Below are positions 12,100 to 27,161 of a DNA stretch of 64,000 nt, one piece after another. The stretch comes from Brevipalpus yothersi. Its lineage: Eukaryota > Arthropoda > Arachnida > Trombidiformes > Tenuipalpidae. The DNA lies in NCBI GenBank assembly GCA_003956705.1, contig QZCP01000334.1, positions 1 through 64,000 on the forward strand, read 5' to 3'. The notes under the pieces were generated by a model. That model did not search any database. It saw only the letters and a list, made by a program, of their open reading frames with translations, and was not told where the DNA came from. Numbering within the stretch: the first letter of the stretch is position 1; each line of letters opens with the position of its first letter. The position numbers were made by a program, and so were the translations under genes.

Positions 12100-12568
12100 G
12101 TAAGTTTCAGATGACTTGGATGAATTTTCTCACACACAAAGTCTATCACTTTCTTGTATTGCTGCCTCAGTTGCTGCCTGAATATACATGTATCGTTTAC
12201 TTTTAAATAATTGATTTACCTTACTTTCTTTATTTCCTTTCCACTCTCTCTTTCCTCTATTCTAATACCTGAGCGCTGATTTGATTTGAGCTTGCTTCCG
12301 TTTTGTTATATCAAATTTGTTTAACACACACATCCAAACACTCACATACATACTTATATCCCACCATATACAGGGAATATCAGTCAATTTTCGATAGGTG
12401 TGTAATGCTATTTTCAATTTAGTCATTTTATATTGATTTTGAACACATTTTTTGATGGATCAATTCTCAACGGTAAATTTTTCAATGTCTCATGGAAAAA
12501 CTATTACAAGCCATTTTATCTGTTCAGTATAATATACCCAAGTGTGTGTATATTTGTGTGACGAGCTC

Positions 12569-12610
<42 letters not shown>

Positions 12611-12666
12611 CATGATCAGTGTCACCAATGATTGAATCACCTGATACTGTTTCATATAATCATGTT

Positions 12667-12715
<49 letters not shown>

Positions 12716-13688
12716 ATGGAGATCTGGTTAAACATGATTCCTGAAGATAGATGAACCATTCCACAATGGTGTGTAGATGCCATTAGGACAATGATTAACT
12801 GTTGTTTCATACCTATTGTATTTGGCAGCTTTCGAATGCATCTTTTACATTCTCTCTCTTTTCCTTTTTTCGGATTCACTTTTCAATCTACTTGTTCATT
12901 CGTCATTCGAAGCTTGATGCTTCATCTTTCTCATTAGGAGCCAATTGATTAGCCGATAAATAGTGTATATGCACCACATGTTCCAGAGTTCCAATGATGA
13001 TGATATCATGTAGCTGAGTAATTCATTGAATGATATACACACATCGATCATGACTGGTGAATTTTTATATCGACACACACAAAGATGGATGCGCATATTT
13101 ATCAAATTTTTTCCACAAAATTCTTATCATATAACATCTTTTCTCATTTTCTCTCAATACAATAGGCACATCGAAGTAAAAGTTTAACTCAAATAGATTG
13201 TATTGATCCGCCATCTCAACGTCTTCGAGATGGACATGGACTGGCCGGTGGTCGAGGATGTCAACCGAATTCCAGTAAAGCCGATTCATCACCGGAAGCA
13301 GGAAGCTCTGGATTAAATACAGCATCTGAACTTCATTGTAGTGCTGATCGTCTTGCGGTTCCATCACTTCATCATGCATCATCACTCGGATTGGATGATC
13401 GTCGCTATAAATCACATCATTCCTCGGTGAGTGGATAAGATTTGAATTTGGGAACAGAAATTCTCAAGATACATTCAGATGGGGGAAAAATTTCACTCTT
13501 TATCTGTTTATATCACAATATTCTGTCTCTTCTCATGAAAGCCATTGAGAGGACGGGAAAAAAATGCAAACGATCATCAAATCATTTGAGTAGATTATTT
13601 TTTTCACACACATTGAGTATTGAAGAATTTTTTACTTTTATCGGAAAGAATTTTTCACTTCAAATTGCTATAGTTTCAGAGAGTGTAT

Positions 13689-13750
<62 letters not shown>

Positions 13751-16700
13751 CTTTCTCTCTCTTTCTCTCTTGGCGTTTGTAAAATATTGCATCATCACAT
13801 ATCCGCATAAAAATGTGATTCAGCCACCCCAATATTGCTCTGATTCTTCCCCAATATACATACATCATCCAGTGAAGAGAGCGAGAGAGACTCATCTTTG
13901 AATTTCAAGTCACGCTACTTGACAATAATAATGTGGAGAGAATAGTCAAAATTTATGGTGATTCTATATATTTTCCCTTCTTTTTTTTCGGTGGAATACT
14001 TTTTCTTGGAGCAATCAAAAAAGTGGTTCCACTGAATACCCCCACACACATATTCAAAAGGAATGTGTCTGTGTCCTCCACACCATCATCAGAAAGAATT
14101 TCGAAAAGATCGACACAATTGAATTTGACTTGTGTGTGTGTGTGAGTGAAAGCCAATGCTATATGTGCCCCGGTTGAATTGTTCAAATACAGTTGAACGT
14201 TTGATTGCCAAAAAATGTTATATCTTTTCTCTCTCTCTCTCTCACTTGACATTGCACTTCACTTTAACTGGGAAAAGACTTTGATATAGAAAAAGGAAAG
14301 AGAAAAAGAGAGAGAGAGAGAAGAAAGTGGAAAGTGGAAAGTTTCACCCAGTGAAACGATATTGAAGGAAACTTAACCACAATTGATGGTGTGAAACTTT
14401 TTCCTTTTTTCTTTACTTTTTCTTCTTTTCAATTGATATTAGCCATTGAAGTGGAGCCAGTGGGAAGCTTTATCACTTTCTTACTTTCTCTTTCTCTCTC
14501 TCTCTTTCTTTATTTCTCTTTATATTTCTATGTAACACCTTCAGGGAATTCTCACTTTCTCCATTCGATAATACAGCGTGAACATAGGGAATACATTTAT
14601 ATATACACGTACCCAGAGTATTCTGATCGATATTTTTACTATCAATATGAATGTCATTCCAATTGTTATCACTCAAGTTTCCGGTCCTCAATTCGAATTG
14701 CATCATATCTCTCCATCATATACATGAGTGATTTTATTCTATTAACCTTGAATATTCACAATGTATACTAGGAGAAAGAATAAGGACAAATAGTGAGCTC
14801 ACAGTGGAGACTGTCAGTCAGTAGGTTAGCTAGAATTTTTGTCTATCTAATTATGTCCACTTATTTTCTGAGAACGAAGCAAGCATACACTTTACTCCTT
14901 GAAGTATTCTTTTCCATCCATTTTCAAATATGATTTTCACACAGCTTTCGTGTGTGTGAAAGAGTGCAAATCAGGAATCATGGTTGTTGATGGTTTTCCA
15001 CAAAAGATTATCGAGGATTTGCTGCTTGACTTGTACCATCAGCTCAATCCACATTACTCATGTTCTCATCACTACAGTTAGGATCAATGAGAATCCAGAA
15101 TCTTTATATGCCCATCTGAAATTCATCCATTTATACCACCTACATTCCTTAGCTTTGTATTCATTCAGAATTCTTGTCATCTCTCTCCCTCTCATCTTAT
15201 CCACCAACATGACAATATGCATACACACATTCAGAATATTTTGTCCATTCATTTATTTGTGTCTGAATCAGCAGAGATTCCTATGGGAATATTCTTGATA
15301 GACGGAGCGATCAAAACAAATATTGTTCAATTGTGTGTCTGTGTGAGTATATTTCAGTCCATCTATGGAAGAAAATATATTTACCGTTAGGTTTGAGATG
15401 GTCTCTTTTTTTCTTGCCCGCAAGCGAATACAGATATGATATGATTGAAGTGTTTTTGTTGCTACTGTTGTTGTTATTGTTGCTGCAGTTACTTTTTCCA
15501 TACAGTTCATCAAATGAATGGATCGAAGAGGAAAGTGAACCTCCATTGTATTTTGGTCCATCTTCTCTCAAGATTGATCATTTGGAGGAGTAGTGAGAAA
15601 AAAAATCAGTAAAACATGTGGACATCGTTCTACATGTTCAGTGGATAAGATTGAAGAGATGGGAAATTAATGTTACACACAAGACTGATAGGTGAGAATA
15701 AAAGTGTACAGAATGCAAAAAAACTCCCATTAAAACAGCTTGTATTATGGGTATAAGGTGCATATGAGATGAAAATTGAGTACATAGAATTAGGATTGAA
15801 TCATGATTCAGATTTGAATGTTAAATACATGATGCAGATGGGTGAGTATTAACCGGAATAGAGGTGATCAAGGGAAAGATGAAGATGTGATCATGCTGAA
15901 AGGGTATTATTAGTGGAAGATAGTTTTTCCAAGAAAAACTCTTTGGTTTCTCTTTCCTTTTATCTTTATGTCAGATTCATGAGAGGAAGAGGAGAGAAAG
16001 GAAAAGGAATAGAGGATGAAATCTCATCGGAAACGTCTTTTATTTTCTTTATCCAATCTGTATCTTTCCTTCGTAATACTTTATCCTCAGATATATTCTC
16101 GATCATGATTCTTCCAAACTGTCCAATTGATAGCCAGATTGATTCGATGAATGAGCACATGGATTAGAGAAGAAGAAGACAGAGAGCTTTCATGATCAGT
16201 TTCTCTTTCAGTCTTCCCAGGCAAAGTCTGTATACTCTATCATCATGTTCCATCAGATTCTGGATATATATTTCTCCAAGATTGGAAGACCATGAAAGAG
16301 AGAAAGAGATAGAAAGAAGAATGACGTTGTGTTATATCTTTTTCGACACATAAACTCACGCAAACTGAGTTATTGGCTGTTATTTTTTATCCCATGAATT
16401 CGATTGTCTGAGACAATTTGTTTTCATGATGATTCATAGAAACATTGGCTCACACATAATAGATATATTCATGTATATTGTTGATCAGTTCCTGGGAATT
16501 GTTATTGTTACCGTTGTAGCTACTGTTTACCATGAAGTTTTATGCATGTTCAGTCTCTCTCTTTCTCCTTCCATGCTTTGTCACATGTGCATGTATATGG
16601 GAATAATTTGCATCTAAGCAAAATGGTAACATATTAAGATGATTTTCTTTTCGTTTTTCTCTTGTCCATCACAACCATTTACACTCACTTATACAAAATG

Positions 16701-17400
16701 CGACATGATTAAGACTGGAGCAATAGGATGAAGAGAATCACTTGGAGAGAGAGCGAGAGTTTTTCCCCAAAAACGTAAAAGTGGCCAACTTCTTGTAGTA
16801 TGTAGTATGTGCCTCTTGCATATGAAATCAAGAATAGCATTGGAATCATCCAGTGGAAATATTGTTTCCTCTTGAGCATTCAGCAAAAGGAATAACCAAA
16901 TACTAACGGTACTTATCTGCATACATACCATGAAGAAAAGACGAGAGAGAGAGAGAGTCAGATAATCGAATCAGAATCGAAATCACAACTCTTCATGAAT
17001 GATATGGGATTTCATTGCCTTTCAGGGGGAAAACATTCTTCTAATGAAATTTGGATTCATGTTTGTCCTCCATGTTTGCCTTTTGACTCTATTGATTCTC
17101 ACCACTATCAGAAGTTCTTGAAGACGGAAAGAATGCTAATGTGGTGATTCTGATTCTTGGTGGTACCAAGAGGAGCTTAAATTGAAACTTTCCTCTCTTT
17201 TTCCTCTTCTCGCATCTTCTCAAACATTATCTGCAGCCTTTCCATCATCTTTTCTCTCTCTCTTTCTTCTTCTTCACACATAAATACACATTCCTTGGAG
17301 AGCATCAATCTTCATTTTTATCTCCTTTAATCTGAGATTTAAAGAGAAATCCATTGTTATATATACAATGTGATATGATAATTATCAAAAAGATGTGTAC

Positions 17401-17461
<61 letters not shown>

Positions 17462-20400
17462 CTCTTCATTTTTTAGCTCCCCAAAATTTTGATCTCTCAG
17501 AATCTGTGAGGATAAGTAGGATGAGAAGCATCCACAAATTATCGAAGGGGTCGGTTTCTATGCTGAGGTTCAAATTTGGATGAATAAATCCTCCAAAATG
17601 AATGATGATAGACACATCAGAGAGATAGAGTGAGTTGAGAAAAATATATCGACTAAATATGGGTAATTTGCATAGAATCTTTCGGGTATTATTTCAAGCA
17701 TCAGTGAGCCTTAATGAAATAGGTTCCATCGAGATTAGTGTAGTGTGAATACCCGCAGCATCATCCATACACACAAATACACAGAATTTTCCTAGTAGCA
17801 AAATATTTGGGTGAATCTCTTTTCTTCCTCTCTCATCTTCCGCTTCTTTTCTCATCATCATTTATATCATCTATCCTCTCTTGTCGCCTCTTTTTTCACT
17901 GGATGCTAATTTTCACCCTCACCCATCATGGGCCAAGAAACAAGGTGAAAGTGATGAGAAATGTACACCATGTATCATCTTATTTTCTTTCCTCTTTTTT
18001 CTCCCATGATTAATACACACATGCATCCACATCCACATCTGTATCATGTCCTCCACCAGATGAAGGTAAATATGGATGCAAATTTATTGCTGACACACAA
18101 GTGTCCGCAGGATGTTCACTTGAAGCCCCTTTTGTCGACTCATCATGATGAATGTTGATATAGCCATAATTTATCTCATGATAATGATGATGATCACACA
18201 CTTTGAATCAATGGATTCTTGAGATTGAATTCTTCCACCCAAACAGAGCAAGGTGATCGGCACAAGGTTCCCTTACACCATGATATACACACTTGATTCT
18301 TGGCAAAATCAGTGGAAGTATGGAAAGAAGAGAGAGAATGCATGTGTAAACGGAAGAGGAAAGGATGCGGATGGCCACCTTTCTCTCAACAGTTTTACCG
18401 GATAAATCCATCTCCTGTTTGCATGTAGCAGTCAGATATCATCTCATGCAATCCATCAAACTTTAACATGCCTTATGTAAGTGAGTGTATTTAGAGATTC
18501 TTCCGATATTGCCTTATCGAGAATCCAATAGCTTGAAGCTATCTATTCTATCATGATGTATTCTGAAAGATACCCTTTTCACAGTCAATGCTGAAGCAAG
18601 TTCACAAGCTATCGGAATTGACCAGAAAAACGGGGAAAGCTATTTGTTCATTTATATCATCCATTCATTCAATGCTTGTCTTTAGATTTTTATTCCTTTT
18701 TCTCATTTGCTTTTCTGTCTTGGTTCTCTTCTTTTTCCTCTTTTTGCCTCATCCTCTTGACTTTCATCTCTAGTTCCTAGTTTGTTTGTGCCTCCATGAA
18801 GCACATACAAACACAGACACACAAGCATTTCGACTTGAATCCTATCCGACTCTTTGGTCTTGCTGTAACTTGATTGAGTGACACTCAATCAGTACGAGAG
18901 AGAGAGACTGGAAGACAGATTGAGAATTGGAATAGGGATGACCGATATTGGCTGGAGAGGAATCATTCCCAAATATATAGGTTACTAGAACTCCCAGATG
19001 AGACTTGAGGCGAGAGATACGTAATTGATGAGGAGATTCCAGTTAAGCAGGAAACTTTTTGACAATTTTTTCCAACTTTCACACCGCTTCTCTCTCTCTC
19101 TATCTCTCTTTCTCTTCTTCTTTCTGATATATTTTCTATTATCATTGAAATGCCAAGCTCGTGAGGATGAGCAACGCTTGATCCTCCACAGCCTCAGATG
19201 ATCTCTCTCTCTCTCTCTCTTCAAGAATATTTTCTTTCCAACATATACACACACTCACATGAATGAGTGACGCAATTCGCATCTATCATCGGTAAAATTG
19301 TTGAATCAGCTTCTTCTACGCATTCTTCTTCTATGTTCATGAAAAGTCTTCTTCACTTGTTCATGTCGTAGCTTCTAAGTGATGTTGAACTCTCTTTCTC
19401 TCTCTTTCAGTCTCACAGACTTCATGAAAATATGAAATTGTTCAGAGTATATCGAAGAAAATAGAAAGGACAAACAGTCATCCTTGTTCTGGATGCGTCC
19501 AAAAAGTGTGGTGCAAGAGAAAAAAATGTTTGGAATTCGGAATAGCCCTCCAAGTGTCCGAGAGGGAGAACCGTTCATCATCATTCATAACTATAATACG
19601 TTTGGAGCATATCGTTCGAATATCACTTTGCTTTCCATCATCTATTCTTGTAGAACGAAAGAGAGAAAGAGAGAGAAAGAGAGAGATGATGTGTCTGGAT
19701 GATCCTTTTGATCTTGAGAGGAAGTGAAGTGAAGAGTATCACTGAGTCATTCATTCATGAGTGTCAAGCTTCTTCTCTTTTTCACCAATCGATGATCCAC
19801 TTTTTTCACTTTTACTTCCACATGAAATAATCTGATACTACTTTCACTGTTTGATAGTAACATTTGGCCCAGTATTCCTGGTATACTTTCAACCCTATTC
19901 TTATGTAGTTTATAGTTTATTCCTTTCTTTTCCAACAATCCATCTTTCCTTCGATTCCTTTCGATTTCTGTTTCTCTTCTTTCTTCATGATCGAATACTA
20001 TGGGTATCTAGATATTCGAAAAGGAATAGAAGGGCTAAAAGAGAATCTTCATCACCATTCTCTGTTCATATATAGCAGCAGCTTGAGCATTGAATAACTG
20101 TATCTTCTTCTTATTCCTTATTCCTCTTTATCATCTTCCAGTCCATTCTTTTTCCATTTGCAACACTTTATCAACATTAAGTGTATTTATGTGTGTACAA
20201 AAGTAAACTCTTTCTTCTCTTTTTCTCTCTCTTCATCTTTCTCTCTTACTTCGTTCATGAGACGACAAACGACAAAACTATTAGTAGCAAATGATTCTTC
20301 ATGATGCGATCGAAAATTATTGATATTTCAGTGGAAAGATTTTCCCTCTTTCTTCCTCGTTCATCCAGCATCTTAATCACATGTAAGCTTCCAGAAATAG

Positions 20401-21675
20401 GATGAGAAGAGGTACACAGAGAATCAAGAATGTGTATCCAAAGAGAAAGTGTAACAAGTTTTGTATTTACTCTGATTTCATCCTCATCTTTTCTTCCTCT
20501 CTCCCTCTCTTCCTTGTTTCTGATTGAGTCTTCTTCACTCCTAAATCACCAGCCAATGATACACCTGATAGTGTTGGGAAAGAGGAACAGCCTCACAAGT
20601 CTCAGGATATCCTGTAAACTTTTGGGAAAACTACCAGCGATGATCATCATCAGATGAATGTGAAAAATTGAAAATAAATGGGTTTTTCCCATAGTAAATA
20701 TGTGTCCCTGGAAAATAGTGGAATAATGATACTCGATAGAATCGATGGCGTGAATTCTTATTCCAATGGAGAATGAAGAGAGAAGACTTAAAACGATTGA
20801 TGAACGTAATCTATTTCGTTTTTTTTCTCATCAATTGCAATCACAATTCATCACAATCGTATGGCAATCAGAAGGAAGTCCTTCAAATGGTGTATTCAAT
20901 CAAGAAGTTTTCCCTTGATTATTGAGAAAATTTCAAACCAATACACTCTCACAGGGATCAACCTTGTCCTGATATACTAAAATTTCAAGGGAAAATCTGG
21001 ATAAAAGAGATCTAAGTCTCTGTATTTGAGAAATTTAGGTTATACTTCCTCTCTTATACTCTTTCTTCCTCTTCTTCTTACTTCCTCTTCATCTGATTTG
21101 CTGATAATGATACGGGCTCTTGGTAAAAGAAACTGATCGTAAAATAAACAATATCATTCAGTGAAAACAATAGTGGAATATAATAGAAAATTCTCTGATA
21201 TTATATACACTATTGATGAAATGCTCGATTGAATAGTGTTTAGCTCAGGTTTTTCGGATCACATTATTCTTTAACACACATACACATACACATGCAGACA
21301 GATACAGTCTACATGTATGCACATTTCAAATTGAATTGGTGATACTATCTCATGAATATGCAATTTTGAGTGAATTCTCTAATTCCTTTCAAACCCCTCA
21401 ATTTGAATACATAAATTTTGTCTAAATGTTCCACAAAAAGCATTCTGTACTATGTTAAAAGCGGAAGAGTAGAAAGAAAGAAAGAAAGAGAGAGAGACAG
21501 TGAAAGAGGAAGAAGAATCTTTACAAGATTATGAAAGTTGCTTTCGACAAATTCTTCCAAGGCTTCAAATTTGCTTTCATATTGGCATCTTGAAAGTAAA
21601 GGCAGCCCATAATATCCATTTTTCTCTTATTTTCTCCGGAATTTATCTGAATATGAATAAATCTACGCTTTCTTT

Positions 21676-21725
<50 letters not shown>

Positions 21726-23262
21726 CTTTCCACTCTACTAGTATCATTTGGATTGTCAAATTTTTCTACTTATTCACCGAATGCACATGTACTAAAAAGC
21801 CTTTTATTTTTACCATACTTTTATCCACTTTTCCTCTTGGCTTGTTTGAATTTTTCACTTCCAAAATATGACCTTTATCAGGGCTCATACAGATGCTTTA
21901 AAAGAAGAGGAAGAAGAGGAAATCGACTTCAACTGAATGGCAGGTAAACACTTTCTCATTTTGCTTATGGAAAAGTTTTATCTTTCTTACCTCTACATTC
22001 TACCATTATGCATGAAAAACTTTAAGCTCAAGTGCACCTTACTCACTGACTTCTTCAAAAATTTTTTTCAACTCCAATTCCTTTTTCTTGACATTTATAA
22101 TTTTATTCCATCAGCTACTATACCTTTTTCGGAATCAAGATGTATATTCCTGATAAATCCCCCCCCCCCAAAATCAAACAGCATCAACTGCTCAAACTTC
22201 AAATTTATTTCACTTGACACATCAATTTATGGAGGTTATGTGTGGTATATGTGTTAGTTTAGTTTCAAGTCGACAGCTTTATGAATCAAATTTTTGCCAA
22301 AGAATCAATTCCTCACACCGAGGAACCTCAAATGCCAAATTTTGGACCCACCTTTTTGGCCACAGGCTGATTATTTGCTTTGGAATATGTCAGATATTGC
22401 CATTAGAATCTGAGAGAAAAAAAGTATTCCATTCTTTCTCTCTCTTATTTTCTACTATATTTATCTCTACCAAATACACTCTCTCACTAATTTACACATT
22501 AATTTACTGTCACTTATTTACATACTTACACACAAGTGACGTTGAATTGTGAGTAAGTGAAAAATTTGCCAGTTAATTTTGTCTGTGTGAATTTTGCTTC
22601 AAGCTATGCAAAAGATGCAGGATGCTGGCTCGGATATTGACTTTAGAATTGTTACACAGTCTCTTTTCCCTGAACGTCCGGACGTAGGTAGATGGATGAA
22701 TGAAGAGAGAAAGAGAGAGAGAAACTCTTTTTTTCTCTCTCTTCATCTTTTGCCAATGAAAACTATGAACTCATTTTATTCATGTTGTGTATGTGTTGAA
22801 AAACATTTAGTACATTTACATCATGTACTTTGAATGTTTTCTTCTTTCTCTTACTGTTTCCACTGTATATTTTTCATCATCCATGAACATTGTCAAAGCG
22901 GGACACACACATACACATATGTATATAGTGGATGAACTTGTTCTACACACCCCTGAGAGATGCCAGAATCGAAAATGAAGCGTCATTGTTCCAATTTCGA
23001 TTGTTCATAAAGAGAGAGAGAGAGAACATGGTATAGCTGCCAATGATTTGCAATATTTACAATGCTCACTTGGTTGGACCTTTTTTTCACTCTGCTAATG
23101 AAACCTTAGCTTCAATGTGATTCGTTTTTGTATTTTTTCTTTTCATGGTTCCTAGGTTTTTTGGATTCGTGAGAGAGAGAAAGAGGAATCTGTTTAGTTA
23201 GTGAGTGAATGAGCTCTCAAATGAAAATATGTTGCATGAAACAATTGAGCTCTATCCAGCTG

Positions 23263-23304
<42 letters not shown>

Positions 23305-26300
23305 TTCTTTCTTTCTCGTGAACTGCACTTGATATTGTGAATCTAATTTTAACCCTTACTTTCCACTCTGTCTCTTAACCTCTGTGATTCAATCTTTTTT
23401 CATGGACATGGCGGGAGAGAGAGAGAAGGAAAGGGAAAGGAGAAAAAAAATCAAAGAGGAACGCAAGTGTGACGAAGGACATCTATTATTATTATCTTTC
23501 CAATTAACAGCAACAATCACGTCCAATGTTGAGGGCAACTGTATCTGTATTACCATGATATTCTCTTTCTCTCTCTTTCTTTCTTTCTTTCTCTGCCTGC
23601 TTTTGCTATGACATTGTATCTGGGAATAATGATTTGAATTTTTGTTGACAGTAACCAGATTCACTGGTCTGCTCAGAATGATAATAGCCATCCATTTACC
23701 ATTCTGTGACACACAATTGAAATACACTTGACCATTTTTGACCATAAGAAATGGTGATTCATAATTTGGATTCCCTACTTTATCGTTTTTTTCATGAGAC
23801 CATTTATGTGGAAGTGTTCCAAAGGTTATCTAATGCATTGGAAGGGGGAAGAGAAACGCTTGTACCCTCTCTTTCTCGATTCTGGGCTATCTAGAGGAAG
23901 ACTATTTTTGGATACTCAGCCTTTGGAGAAGATTTTCATCCATCACTTGTGCCCAAGTTTATCATCATGAAATTCTGGCCAACAATTCATCAGACTATCG
24001 GTGTAGGTGTTTATATATGTGTGTAGTGTGTGTGTGTGTACTCTAGGTGGGCAAATATGTATATTTTTGTGAGCCAATGATGATGAATGAAGTGGAAGAG
24101 TGTAAGAGATGGGTTTTCAGAGTGTTCAGAATGCAAAAAAGAAAGAAATTTCTTCTAGCTGAATGCTGTGTATGTTGTTTGTTTACCATGAAGTTTGGAG
24201 GAGAACTTATTTCATGATTCAAACAGCTGTCTTATATTCCCATTTTTGGGAATCTTATTCCGTTAAATCTTATTCTGTGAACTTTGATTCTTTCCTGAGA
24301 TGATGATGGACTTTTTTTTCCGATTGTTTTATAGACCATAAAAAAAGTTCAAAATGATGATAATTTGTCACATATTATTGATAAAAATGAAGTGTATAAA
24401 TTATGCTTGAATCTATTTGGAAAAAATGTTCTTACAATCATCGTGATATGGTATAGATCCCTTGATGGATGCAAAACTTTTCTCTTCCAAAAGAAAATTA
24501 GTGCAATTAATTTTCATGATAAGATATTATCATCTTCTATTATATCACTAATATACAGCATGTAGCTCATATACCTTATATCAGCAGATAAATGAACATT
24601 CAAATATTGCAAATCAATAGGTCAAGTGTATGTGTGTATATTTCTTCCGCAAAGATGTATAAAAGTAAAAGGAAGAAAGAATAACTTGGCGGATTGGTTC
24701 CATGTCAACCAAGTAGAGCCTATCCATAACGAGAATAGACGTTGTGGAATGAATATGAATTCTAGCATCAAATAATCTCAATTCGAGCAGAATAATTTGG
24801 ATTAATTTGATTCATTGGAGGTCTATTGGAGAAGAGGAGAGAGAAAGAGAGAGAAGAAAGAGAAGAAAAGGAATAAGGTTCACCTTGCTTATTGCTGTCA
24901 TCATCATGAATACTGAGGAGAGAAAGAGAAGGCAAAAGTGATTCAATTAATTTTGAAAGGAAAAAGCTAAATAACAGATTCTCACAGTTATTCACTGATT
25001 CAAAACCCACGTATAGCATCATGATACCTACTTCTTTTTCTATCTCTCTCTATGTGTCCATGGATAAAAATGATCCATACAAATATACCCTGTATTCCAG
25101 AGGAAATATGAATCTTTACTGATTTCTCTTAGGCTATCCCTATCATGCATACTAATTCTATTTGGGTGATTCGTCAAATAAGCAATCTCAAAGATTCTAC
25201 AAATTAGCAAACTACCTTTCTACTGAGATATATGAGGAGAGATAGAGAAACATCAATGAGCAAATATTCTTGGAACGTGGCATATCAAACAATTTCACAC
25301 ACAGATACACTCACATGTAGAAAAAAAACCTTCGATTGAGAGTAAGTCAAGATTCAATAGAAGAAATATTCTTTCTTCTCTTTTGCCCAAGAGCATATTC
25401 TTTACCCATACTATCTGGTGTATTCATTTATTTCAATCAGCAAATTTCCAGAGAGACCTTCACTTCGGTTAGCCACATAGACTAGCTTGTCATTGATGTC
25501 TTGGTAGAATTCTTCATCAGATGACATCTTGAAATACATATGTATGTTATCCATATAATGAGTGCAAAAAAGGCTCGATATTTGCATGTTATGTATCCTT
25601 CTTTAAGGTCAGTTTGACGATATTAAATTATCATAAGTATATTGTTAATATTTTGATCATTTCTCACCTGAATATGTTGATAATTCATGGAAAAGGTGAG
25701 AAAATCTCTCCCTTTCTCTCAGATTCATCGGAATCATGGACAGAATGCATGATCACTTTCTATCAGATTGATTGAAATATACACCAGAAACCACTTTCCA
25801 AGTGCATGTGCTACATGTTTGTTGTTGTTCTTCTCGCCTCTCTGATGTGTGTGTATGTGTATGTGCCTTGTGTTCAAGAATTGCAATCATATCAGTGCCA
25901 AAAGAGATTGATTTTCTTATGTGGAGCAAGAATTTTCTCGATCAGATGAAAGTGGGATGATGATTCGAGACATGGAACATTGATCCTCCTAAGGACATAT
26001 TGAAAAATTCAGTGAGCCTTTCGAAAAAGGGAATGAATTGTTATCATCAAAAATAGCTGACTTTCATCTGGGTCTTGCCCTTTCTTGTCGAAATAGAGAT
26101 AGACTGAAACATCCCTTTTGGGATATATTTGGATTCTCTGTTTGTTCGTCTGGAAACTCAATTGTCTTGCTTGTATTCTTGAGTCTTTTTTGGACACACA
26201 CATACACATACTGTTCAATCCCTTGAGTTTACAATTAATTGAAGACCAATTTTGTTCCACTGGAAAGTGGAATCAGTAGAATAGAATGGAAGAAGAAGAA

Positions 26301-27096
26301 TGGAAAAATGAATTGAAATGGGCACATTACATGGTGCCTTGAAAAAGTTTAAGACATACACACAGATTACGTTCCGCCAGAATCCTGTATCCATGGAAGT
26401 ATTTTGAAAGATGTTATTTGAAACTAGAATCGAATGAAGATGTTCACATTCTTTTCTTTTTAGAAATCACCAAGGTGATGTTGTGTGTGTATTCCTCTCG
26501 TAAAGTGAATATCCACCTAAGAATATATTCTCTCACACATGTAATCCAGAATTGCAAGCATGGATGCCAACCAATTGGACGGTGCTCATGAGTGTTTTAA
26601 GTATACCATGGAAAATGAAAACCGAAATAGTAAACTTAAAATTCATGAGGCATACAACAATGAATCATATTGCAATTTGAAAATTTAATGGACCCAACTA
26701 ATATATGCCAGTATATACAAATATATATGTATTTTTTTTATTTGCATGTTGATCTGAAACGAATCGCAAAAGCTTGAAATTAGCTTAAAATGAGACTCAT
26801 GCAATCGACAAGTACAAAACAATTCATTATTATGCACTTGAAATACTGAATTTCCCTTCGATTGCAATGAATATATTCCTACCAGGGCTAATAGCTAGTA
26901 GCATTGAACTACAGAAACGGAATACATATATATCCATGAAAAATCCATGAAAATATGAAATTGAATCTCATCCACTCATCAAGTGGATAAGCATTGCGAT
27001 GATGATAGCAATAATAATTACAAAGAGGCTACATAGGCGAACAAGTAATCAATGGAAAGCATTCATTCTTTTTGCATATTTTTCCATCTAAATTTA

Positions 27097-27161
<65 letters not shown>

